Positions 1-5,325 of a stretch of 6,652 bases of DNA are shown piece by piece. The stretch's first letter is position 1; each line of letters starts with the position of its first letter. A model generated the notes under the pieces. It searched no databases. It had not been told where the DNA came from and saw only the letters and a list, made by a program, of their open reading frames with translations. Origin of the DNA: Promethearchaeota archaeon (GTDB lineage Archaea > Asgardarchaeota > Lokiarchaeia > Sigynarchaeales > MK-D1); NCBI GenBank assembly GCA_016839865.1, contig JAEOTN010000313.1, positions 1 to 6,652 on the forward strand, read 5' to 3'. The position numbers and the translations under genes were made by a program.

Positions 1-171
1 AACATTATTTGAATTCAAATAATTAAAAAGCTCATGGGCATGTGAGAGATATCCAAGACGGACTCGGTTCACAACTGTTGTCCAATTCAAAGAAATATAA
101 TTTAAAACTAAATTTCTTTTTCGATACCAACCGAAAGGGTTATCCACGTCAATCCTTATAATAACAGGCAT
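1..171 (-). CDS. N-terminal part of a polysaccharide deacetylase-like (NodB-fold) protein, cut by the window edge
   Basis: Reading the minus strand from an ATG at 171 gives 57 codons with no stop before the window edge, so only the N-terminus is visible. It begins MPVIIRIDVDNPFGWYR and ends in a helix-like segment, YLSHAHELFNYLNSNNV. A first beta strand ending in Asp-x-Asp (residues 8 and 10), followed later by a 'YL..L..YLN..' helix, is the usual opening of NodB-type deacetylases. In those enzymes the aspartates serve catalysis and metal binding, and the helix leads into a 'KATFF' strand, which here would lie just outside the window. The family removes N- or O-acetyl groups from glycans, which fits a glycan locus. 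GGGAG at 179-183, seven bases upstream, supports this start. The gene is divergent from the nucleotidyltransferase. The reading frame is well supported. The deacetylase call is moderate because the histidine motifs and the rest of the domain cannot be seen. Confidence 0.75.
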   Translation of the reverse strand, partial: MPVIIRIDVDNPFGWYRKRNLVLNYISLNWTTVVNRVRLGYLSHAHELFNYLNSNNV

Positions 172-178
172 TGAATTT

Positions 179-183
179 CTCCC
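179..183 (-). promoter_or_regulatory. Ribosome-binding site of the partial deacetylase-like gene
   Basis: The minus strand reads GGGAG, then seven bases, then the ATG at 171. It supports the choice of start for the truncated left-edge gene. It is short, so chance occurrence is possible. Confidence 0.45.
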
Positions 184-223
184 ATACTGGCGAATCCATC
201 TTTAGACTTCAAAAGGATGGGAG

Positions 224-233
224 TTTAAATAAA
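224..233 (-). promoter_or_regulatory. Candidate TATA box for the deacetylase-like gene
   Basis: On the minus strand the A/T box TTTATTTAAA lies about 55 bases upstream of the ATG at 171. Transcription starting some 25 bases downstream of it, near 202, would give a leader of about 30 bases containing the GGGAG site. This assumes archaeal promoter geometry. No other strong A/T box lies closer to the gene. Confidence 0.35.
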
Positions 234-280
234 TCATTGGATTATGAAAAAAGAAATCTTATAACACTACAGCTATGAAT

Positions 281-290
281 AAATATTAAT
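281..290 (+). promoter_or_regulatory. Candidate TATA box of the nucleotidyltransferase gene (possibly leaderless transcript)
   Basis: AAATATTAAT is centred about 26 bases upstream of the ATG at 312, the distance expected between an archaeal TATA box and the transcription start. No Shine-Dalgarno-like sequence lies just before the ATG, unlike most other genes here. Together these fit a leaderless mRNA starting at or near the start codon. The region is generally AT-rich, so the match is weak evidence on its own. Confidence 0.3.
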
Positions 291-311
291 TATGATGAAT
301 TCGTTAATGCA

Positions 312-1043
312 ATGCAGGCTATTATACTGGCTGGTGGTAAGGGAACACGTCTTAAACCTTACACTACAATCTTACCTAAACCATTAATGCCAATTGGAGA
401 CATTCCTATTTTAGAGGTAATCTTACAGCAATTAGAGAACAATGGATTCCAAGATGTGATTCTTGCTCTAGGTTACAAGGCTAGGTATATTACTACTTTT
501 TTTAATGATGGTCAAAAATTGGGAGTAAATCTTCGCTACTCCTATGAAAATCAGGATCTAGGTACGGCTGGGCCCTTAACACTGATTGAGAATTTGGAAG
601 AAAATTTCCTAGTTATGAATGGAGATGTATTAACCGATTTAAATTATAATGAACTATTTGAAGAGCATTTAGAAAGTGGTGCTGCAGTTACTATTGCAAG
701 CTATACAAAACCAGTGAATATTGACCTAGGAGTTATTGAAACAGATCAAAAGAGGGTAACAAACTATATTGAAAAACCTACAATGACATACTTAGTGAGT
801 ATGGGAATATATGCATTTACTAGGAGAGCTCTGAGATATATTCCTCATAGAATGTACTTCGATTTTCCTGACCTTATTAAAAAACTTGTAAAAAATAAAG
901 AAACGGTAAATGTCTATCAACCAGAAGATTGCTTATGGCTTGATATCGGCCGCATCGAAGATTTCGAACGATCCCTCCAGATTTTTGAAAAATATAAAAA
1001 TCGATTCCTTCCAAGATATAATAATTCAACTTACACACAATGA
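312..1043 (+). CDS. Sugar-1-phosphate nucleotidyltransferase (NDP-sugar pyrophosphorylase)
   Basis: This 243-residue cytosolic enzyme should join a sugar 1-phosphate to a nucleoside triphosphate, giving the NDP-sugar used by the neighbouring glycosyltransferases. The family signature LAGGKGTRLKP is at residues 6-16 and PKP at 22-24. Further family motifs are LGTAGP at 83-88, NGD at 103-105 with metal-binding Asp105, EKP at 154-156, MGIY at 164-167 and WLDIGRIEDF at 209-218 with the second metal-ligand candidate Asp211. The protein is one complete nucleotidyltransferase domain. It lacks the C-terminal left-handed beta-helix of longer mannose-1-phosphate guanylyltransferases and glucose-1-phosphate thymidylyltransferase-like proteins. 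Short relatives include mannose- and heptose-1-phosphate guanylyltransferases and RmlA-like enzymes, so the sugar and nucleotide cannot be fixed from sequence alone. The ATG at 312 is used because the signature begins only a few residues later. No clear ribosome-binding site is seen. The GT4 gene follows after 86 bp on the same strand. Confidence 0.95.
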   Translation: MQAIILAGGKGTRLKPYTTILPKPLMPIGDIPILEVILQQLENNGFQDVILALGYKARYITTFFNDGQKLGVNLRYSYENQDLGTAGPLTLIENLEENFLVMNGDVLTDLNYNELFEEHLESGAAVTIASYTKPVNIDLGVIETDQKRVTNYIEKPTMTYLVSMGIYAFTRRALRYIPHRMYFDFPDLIKKLVKNKETVNVYQPEDCLWLDIGRIEDFERSLQIFEKYKNRFLPRYNNSTYTQ

Positions 1044-1116
1044 ATCCTACTTCTTTGTTGTATGATCAATAATTGAATTAAATTGAAGGCTTAAACATTA
1101 GATATACGATTACAAT

Positions 1117-1121
1117 GGTGA
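1117..1121 (+). promoter_or_regulatory. Ribosome-binding site supporting the TTG start at 1130
   Basis: GGTGA lies eight bases before the TTG at 1130. It matches the middle of the sequence complementary to the 16S rRNA 3' end (GGAGGTGATC). The alternative ATG at 1139 would be 17 bases away, too far for this site, so TTG is preferred. Confidence 0.5.
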
Positions 1122-1129
1122 AAGTTTAA

Positions 1130-2278
1130 TTGAGGATTATGATTGTTGGACCTCAAAGCACACATTTGTTTTTATGGCAGCGTATGTATGAGGAAAGAGG
1201 GAATGAGGTAGAAGTAGTCACAATTGGCTCACATGATGCAGAATTTTACAAAAATCAAAGTAAGATCAATTTGCGAAAGGCCTCAATTTTAACCCTATTG
1301 CTTTTTTTTATTTCCAACCCTTGGCTCATCATTAGTGGATTTATTAATGCAAGGAAGGAGATTCCTCATTATTTTGCATACAAATACTATTCAAAGCTAT
1401 TACAGGTCGAAATCAAACGTTTTCGTCCTGATGTGATTCACGCTCACTTTTTAACTTCAGGTGGGTTCATTACAATGGAAACAGGTTTCCAACCATTCTT
1501 CGTATCCGTATGGGGTTCTGATGTATATCTAAATCTTGCCAAAAGAGAGAAAACCAAATGGTTAAAAGATTTAATTACGAGAACTTCCTTTATTCATGCT
1601 CAAACCAATCGTCAAAAGACCCATTTAGAAAAATATGGATTTATAAATGTTGAAATCCTTGTAGCTAACTGGGGTGTTGAATCTCAGATATCTTCAAGAG
1701 AAACAGTAAGGAAATTAAAGCATAGATTCCATTTGAATAAGGAGTCCATTGTCATTTCATGTCCCCGTCGACTAGATGATAATCTTAACGCTAAACTTCT
1801 CTTTAAAACAGCTGTTGAGTTAGCAACAGCAAATTCCAACATCTTTTTTATATTTTCCAGCATAGGTATACACTACAAAGAATTAAAGGCAAAAACTGAG
1901 AAACTTGGGCTTTGTAGTCAGATTTTATTCCCTGGATTCTTGCCTTATGAAGAATTCCTTGGATTATTTGCTATTGCAAACTACTATCTTCAAGCTCCAA
2001 AGAGTGATGGTGTGGCTTTAACCTTAATGAATGCAATGATGAATAAATTACCCATTTTAACAACGGAGGCTGGGGATGTTCTAGAAAATATTCAGAACAA
2101 AAAAACAGGATTAATTATAGAACCGTCAGTTGATGATATAATTGAAAAAATAAAATACTTAATGGATCATCCAGAAATAGGTAGGCAATTAGGAAAAAAT
2201 GCATACAAATGGGCAATAGGAAAATGTAATCGAGAGATTAATTTCCAAAAGGTCTACAGCAAAATGTCTGAACTATAA
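1130..2278 (+). CDS. Family 4 glycosyltransferase with atypical D-x7-N active-site motif
   Basis: This 382-residue protein has the two-Rossmann-domain GT-B layout of retaining GT4 enzymes, which transfer a sugar from an NDP-sugar to a lipid-linked or glycan acceptor at the inner membrane face. The N-terminal domain opens with MRIMIVGP and contains RPDVIHAHF (99-107) and VSVWGSD (125-131). A hydrophobic stretch at 51-72 may help membrane contact. The C-terminal domain has CPRRLDDN (211-218), LFPGFLPYEEF (266-276) and the donor-site region SDGVALTLMNAM (292-303), then TTEAGDV and GLIIEP. The classical E-x7-E pair is replaced by Asp293 and Asn301. Asp at the first position occurs in related GT4 proteins, whereas Asn at the second is unusual. 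The TTG start gives the usual beta-strand N-terminus and has GGTGA at a good distance. An ATG at 1139 is the alternative and would shorten the first strand. Donor and acceptor are unknown. Confidence 0.9.
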   Translation: MRIMIVGPQSTHLFLWQRMYEERGNEVEVVTIGSHDAEFYKNQSKINLRKASILTLLLFFISNPWLIISGFINARKEIPHYFAYKYYSKLLQVEIKRFRPDVIHAHFLTSGGFITMETGFQPFFVSVWGSDVYLNLAKREKTKWLKDLITRTSFIHAQTNRQKTHLEKYGFINVEILVANWGVESQISSRETVRKLKHRFHLNKESIVISCPRRLDDNLNAKLLFKTAVELATANSNIFFIFSSIGIHYKELKAKTEKLGLCSQILFPGFLPYEEFLGLFAIANYYLQAPKSDGVALTLMNAMMNKLPILTTEAGDVLENIQNKKTGLIIEPSVDDIIEKIKYLMDHPEIGRQLGKNAYKWAIGKCNREINFQKVYSKMSEL

Positions 2279-2296
2279 ACCTTTATTCCTCTTATT
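2279..2296 (+). terminator. Short convergent junction with pyrimidine-rich possible terminator
   Basis: Only 18 bp separate the stop codon of the plus-strand GT4 gene from the stop of the minus-strand flippase gene. The plus strand here is rich in T and C (CTTTATTCCTCTTATTT), resembling the T-rich stretches that end transcription in archaea. There is no hairpin and no long T run. On the minus strand the same bases are purine-rich, so flippase transcription may run on into the GT4 gene as antisense RNA. Confidence 0.2.
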
Positions 2297-3787
2297 TCAG
2301 TTAATTCTTACTAATTTCTTTATAAATAGAATATCAGATTTATTTAATTCTTTCGACACTAATAATAGTATGAAATAGAACAGGAAAAAAGCAGCTAACA
2401 GTATTATGCGATGAAGAGAAACTAAATAGCCTATAACAAATGTAAATAGACTGGAAATTAATAAAGAAATTATTATTGTAAATATCGACTGTAGATCATA
2501 ATGGAATTTGTACAAATGCTGAGACCAAGGAATTTGCATTATTAAATCTACCAGCTCATAGACTAGTAAAGACATTCCCATCCCCACAAATCCAAAGAGG
2601 GGGATAGCAAATAATGCAAAAATTGTCGCTAAAATTATCGAAATTATATTGATGAAGGCTGATAATCTAGTTCTCTTTTTTAATGATGGACCTAATGAAA
2701 CAAAGGGTTTGATAAACTGGATGAAATTCTTTGAAAGAAGAAAAGGTATGAGAGGGATAGCAATAATGTATTCTTCTCTTGAAAACAAAGTTACTAACTC
2801 TGGTGAGAGAAAATATATCGTGGCCAAAATAGGGAAGAAAAAAATCATGGTAGTTTTCAGAGATTGGGTGGTAAATTCATTGAGTTTAATATCTAAGTTT
2901 TTTTCATATAATTGAAATGTTATAGACTTAAATCCTATTTGAAACAATGGTCGGAAAATTCCGATAAGATTGGCTACACTAAAAGCCGCTGCAAATAATG
3001 TTAGTTCCTCTGTTCCCCAAGAAATGCCAGTGAGATAATATAGGCCAAAATTATAGAGATTAAAAGCTAAAATCACAACGTAAATGGGTAGACCATAGTT
3101 AAAAATGTTTTTCATTCGAATGAAGGATGGAAAACTAGGTTTTGCTATTTTCTTTATTTGATTAGATCCAAATAATCCTACAATCCCTTCACTGAGAAAT
3201 AAGGCAAGAATGAGGCCTGGAACTCTGAGATCCAAGAGTATGGCAAACAAAATCCCCAAAAAAATTAAAAGCAGACTCGGGCCAATTGTGAAGAAAAAGT
3301 AGCTAATTGAAATCTGATTTGTTGTAGAATAAGTGATAATTGCTGATTTAAGTTGTTGGAAAAATAAAAGTAAACCAATCAAAAATAAGAGGTACCAATC
3401 GATGGTATTGAGAAAATCAAATTCAAAAACTAGGATGCCCATTAGTAATACTGCAATAACGAACATATCAAAAAGTATATTCAAGCTTAATCCTGTAAAT
3501 ATAATTTCTCCATTTTTCAGTCTATCGGGATCTCTTTGTGTATCTGTGCAATAACGAAGGATATAACTAGGAATACCTATTGAAGTTATCGCAGCTAGAG
3601 TGCCAATGAATGTTATAATGAAAGTATAACTCCCATATTCCGCTTGGTTCAAAAATACGAAAAAGATCTTATTAAAAACAAACCCAATGACTTTTAGAAA
3701 TACAATACTAACAATGATGGTCTTTGCAAAATTAGCTGGAGAATTAATATTTGCATATATTTTTCTCAATTTTTCTTGCATTTTCAT
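2297..3787 (-). CDS. Polysaccharide/lipid-linked oligosaccharide flippase (Wzx-like, MOP superfamily)
   Basis: This is a 496-residue integral membrane protein with about 14 hydrophobic segments, roughly at residues 20-40, 52-72, 95-120, 130-150, 158-184, 188-206, 230-254, 262-284, 310-330, 338-356, 375-393, 396-416, 432-456 and 458-476. Length and layout match Wzx/RfbX-type flippases, which move lipid-linked sugar chains across the cytoplasmic membrane. The opening, with a basic amphipathic segment then FAKTIIVSIVFLKVIGFVFN and NQAEYGSYTFI, is typical: the first helix is followed by a conserved 'lg.eeyG.y' element before helix 2. The acidic/basic residues around RYCTDTQRD (78-86) lie in the first cytoplasmic loop. 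Two starts are possible: ATG at 3787, chosen here, and ATG at 3781. GGGTAAT at 3786-3792 overlaps the first ATG but would suit the second with a four-base gap. The gene lies 204 bp downstream of the second GT4 gene on the same strand and converges with the first. Confidence 0.93.
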   Translation of the reverse strand: MKMQEKLRKIYANINSPANFAKTIIVSIVFLKVIGFVFNKIFFVFLNQAEYGSYTFIITFIGTLAAITSIGIPSYILRYCTDTQRDPDRLKNGEIIFTGLSLNILFDMFVIAVLLMGILVFEFDFLNTIDWYLLFLIGLLLFFQQLKSAIITYSTTNQISISYFFFTIGPSLLLIFLGILFAILLDLRVPGLILALFLSEGIVGLFGSNQIKKIAKPSFPSFIRMKNIFNYGLPIYVVILAFNLYNFGLYYLTGISWGTEELTLFAAAFSVANLIGIFRPLFQIGFKSITFQLYEKNLDIKLNEFTTQSLKTTMIFFFPILATIYFLSPELVTLFSREEYIIAIPLIPFLLSKNFIQFIKPFVSLGPSLKKRTRLSAFINIISIILATIFALFAIPLFGFVGMGMSLLVYELVDLIMQIPWSQHLYKFHYDLQSIFTIIISLLISSLFTFVIGYLVSLHRIILLAAFFLFYFILLLVSKELNKSDILFIKKLVRIN

Positions 3788-3843
3788 TACCCGTGTCTGA
3801 GGTATGGTCCAGCTAGTCTTTCTGTGTGTAATGATATCTGAAC

Positions 3844-4002
3844 TTAAACCTGAAGTGAGGAATTGTTCATAGAATCAAGGAGATCAAAATGATATCTAGT
3901 CTGTGTTCGATTGTAAATTCTAATTAAATCTTCGCAATCTACAATGTAGTTTATCACTTTTGTGTGAAATGGAATCTTTTGAGTGTTACACCTACAATAC
4001 AC
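3844..4002 (-). CDS. Doubtful 52-codon open frame between the GT4 and flippase genes
   Basis: The minus strand of the 204-bp gap carries one continuous frame from a GTG at 4002 to a TAA at 3844-3846. It overlaps the last 11 bases of the upstream GT4 gene, including its stop codon, in a different frame. The peptide has mixed composition, with stretches such as KVINYIVDCEDLIRIYNRTQ and RYHFDLLDSM that read like globular protein rather than low-complexity noise. No family is recognised. There is no in-frame ATG before codon 45 and no Shine-Dalgarno sequence before the GTG. It could be a small coupled gene, the tail of a lost gene, or chance: a frame this long is uncommon but not rare in AT-rich DNA. 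The rest of the gap contains no better candidate. Confidence 0.22.
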   Translation of the reverse strand: MYCRCNTQKIPFHTKVINYIVDCEDLIRIYNRTQTRYHFDLLDSMNNSSLQV

Positions 4003-5101
4003 TCTCTAAAACTCGTTTAAATTTCTCTGCAATTGACTTAAAGGAATAATCTGACTGTGCTTTTTGTGCCATATTTTCCCTATCCTTATTTGACAAGATA
4101 GGCAATTTCTCAATTTCTTGACTAATTTTCCTGGTATCAAATCCTAAATTCGGATCCCAGTTTCTACAGAACTGGAATTTTTCATTAAATTTGTCCATTG
4201 CTGTCCCAGCATTTGATAAAATTGGAGTTCCGCAGCATAATGCTTCATATACCTTAGTCATAATCACTACATCATGAAACGTCTTAATTCTTACATTTGT
4301 AGTTGCAACTGCATAATCTGCCTCTCTAATGTAACATGCTAAGTCTTCTTGAGGAATTTGTTTTTTCAAAAATGTTACATTAGACAGATGATCCTTCTTT
4401 ATTTTATCTTCAACTGCTTGTGAATCACTTCCTTGTCCTATTATGGTTAATTGTACATCTACCCTCCTTTTTTTTAATTCTTTCATAATTTCTAGCCATT
4501 GGGGAACATTGTGATAAAACTCTATTCCTCCCGCATAAATCAAGTTAATTCTAGCATCGGATAAGTGTCTTCTGTCTCCTTTGCTGTTAAAAATTCGATT
4601 ACTTGCGCCATTTGTTATAAAATGAGTTTTTTTAAGATCAACATTGTCCTTTTTAAAATATGATTGAAAACCTTCGTGAACATAAGTGATCGCTTTTACC
4701 TTTTTCATTGTCGAGATCTGTTCCCACTTTTCGATCCGACGTTTCAGAAAAGGATGATAATCCCATTCTTGATAAATATCTCTTAGATCCAAAATTGTTG
4801 AAGCTTTTTTCGATAATGGCTTTAAAGTAGGGGCATAGATGGTTGGTGGGGAGCTAGCTAAGAAAATTGTGTTTTCAAAAGATTTATTCTTAAAATTCTT
4901 TATGATATGTCTGTAAAAGGCATTTTGTAAATGTATTCGTTTTATTATCTTCAATCGTATGGGTTTGTAATCGGGAGGTAATTCATTGAATTTAACATTA
5001 ACATTCAGATTTTCTAGCTCTTCAGACAGACGTCTTATTCTATTTAAACCAAGATGGTGTGGCCCTGTAAGTTTTCCTCCAATAATCTCTAGATTGATCA
5101 A
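3992..5101 (-). CDS. Family 4 glycosyltransferase (WbuB-like subtype)
   Basis: This 369-residue GT-B protein should transfer a sugar from an NDP-sugar donor during glycan assembly at the membrane. The N-terminal domain starts MINLEIIGGKLTGPHHLGLNR. Its family-typical elements are FLASSPPTIYAP (80-91) and LDLRDIYQEW (104-113), the counterpart of the 'D.RDlwPe' segment of WbuB-like and PimB-like enzymes. The domain linker carries ITNGASNRIF (162-171). The C-terminal domain has IYAGGIEF (188-195), LTIIGQGSD (218-226), ADYAVAT (261-267) and the donor-site region MTKVYEALCCGTPIL (281-295). Glu286 is the conserved second Glu of GT4. The first Glu position is Val278, as is common in this 'sK.yE' subgroup. 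TTG at 5101 is taken as the start because AGGGGTGAT lies five bases upstream and no in-frame ATG gives a full first strand. The upstream region holds a hairpin over that ribosome-binding site. Sugar specificity is unknown. Confidence 0.92.
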   Translation of the reverse strand: MINLEIIGGKLTGPHHLGLNRIRRLSEELENLNVNVKFNELPPDYKPIRLKIIKRIHLQNAFYRHIIKNFKNKSFENTIFLASSPPTIYAPTLKPLSKKASTILDLRDIYQEWDYHPFLKRRIEKWEQISTMKKVKAITYVHEGFQSYFKKDNVDLKKTHFITNGASNRIFNSKGDRRHLSDARINLIYAGGIEFYHNVPQWLEIMKELKKRRVDVQLTIIGQGSDSQAVEDKIKKDHLSNVTFLKKQIPQEDLACYIREADYAVATTNVRIKTFHDVVIMTKVYEALCCGTPILSNAGTAMDKFNEKFQFCRNWDPNLGFDTRKISQEIEKLPILSNKDRENMAQKAQSDYSFKSIAEKFKRVLESVL

Positions 5102-5104
5102 AAA

Positions 5105-5120
5105 TTATCACCCCTGATAA
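5105..5120 (-). repeat. Perfect inverted repeat enclosing the ribosome-binding site
   Basis: TTATCA and TGATAA form a perfect 6-bp inverted repeat around a four-base GGGG loop (minus-strand sense). The structure begins three bases upstream of the TTG start codon and spans the Shine-Dalgarno sequence. In RNA it could form a small hairpin covering GGTGAT. In DNA it could be a half-site pair for a regulator. Stems of this length do arise by chance in AT-rich DNA, so function is uncertain. Confidence 0.45.
5107..5115 (-). promoter_or_regulatory. Strong ribosome-binding site that decides the TTG start at 5101
   Basis: The minus strand reads AGGGGTGAT, then AATTT, then TTG. GGTGAT is exactly complementary to the 16S rRNA 3' end region, and the five-base gap is suitable. 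It is the clearest ribosome-binding site in the window and fixes TTG as the start of the second GT4 gene. Confidence 0.65.
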
Positions 5121-5140
5121 TATGATGAAAGTAATTGAGG

Positions 5141-5154
5141 TTATCTTATCTAAA
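5141..5154 (-). promoter_or_regulatory. Candidate BRE/TATA promoter of the second GT4 gene
   Basis: The minus strand reads TTTAGATAAGATAA, preceded by the purine-rich CAAAGGA, resembling an archaeal BRE plus TATA box. A transcript starting about 25 bases downstream, near 5124, would have a leader of about 22 bases, with the hairpin almost at its 5' end. A second A/T box on the same strand, at about 5207-5222, would give a leader over 80 bases long. Confidence 0.3.
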
Positions 5155-5260
5155 GTCCTTTGAAATTGCACTAGATATTCTCTCAAATATCCAAATATCA
5201 CACCTATGTTTTATTTATATTTGTCAACTTACCGTTTATGTAATGGTAAAATCAATACTC

Positions 5261-5287
5261 TGAAAGGGAATGAATATTTATTTAAAA
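5261..5287 (+). promoter_or_regulatory. Candidate BRE/TATA promoter of the third GT4 gene
   Basis: A purine-rich stretch TGAAAGGGAATGA (5261-5273) runs into ATATTTATTTAAAA (5274-5287), the best BRE/TATA-like match in the window. Transcription would start near 5307, leaving a leader of about 19 bases that contains the weak ribosome-binding site GGTTAT. The assignment depends on the host being an archaeon. Confidence 0.4.
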
Positions 5288-5314
5288 CCCAATCTATTAA
5301 TATTGGTTCAATGT

Positions 5315-5320
5315 GGTTAT
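5315..5320 (+). promoter_or_regulatory. Weak ribosome-binding site before the TTG start at 5326
   Basis: GGTTAT differs by one base from GGTGAT. It lies five bases before the TTG at 5326, exactly the spacing seen for the TTG gene at 5101. The matching position supports TTG as the start, although pairing would be weaker. Confidence 0.35.
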
Positions 5321-5325
5321 AGAAA

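Noticed and set aside
1302..1309. A run of eight T in the first GT4 gene, considered as a frameshift site or broken gene.
   Set aside because: The reading frame continues normally through conserved GT4 motifs on both sides, so there is no sign of a frameshift.
2649..2915. An 88-codon plus-strand open frame inside the flippase gene.
   Set aside because: It lies wholly within the minus-strand flippase, which has family-typical membrane helices. The plus-strand peptide shows no domain.
3333..3554. A 73-codon plus-strand open frame inside the flippase gene.
   Set aside because: It is antisense to well-formed membrane helices of the flippase and has a serine/asparagine/lysine-rich shadow composition.
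3889..3927. A 12-codon plus-strand ORF with GGAGATC just before its ATG.
   Set aside because: Although the upstream sequence resembles a strong ribosome-binding site, the peptide is only 12 residues, leads to no gene, and lies opposite another open frame. Chance is the simplest explanation.
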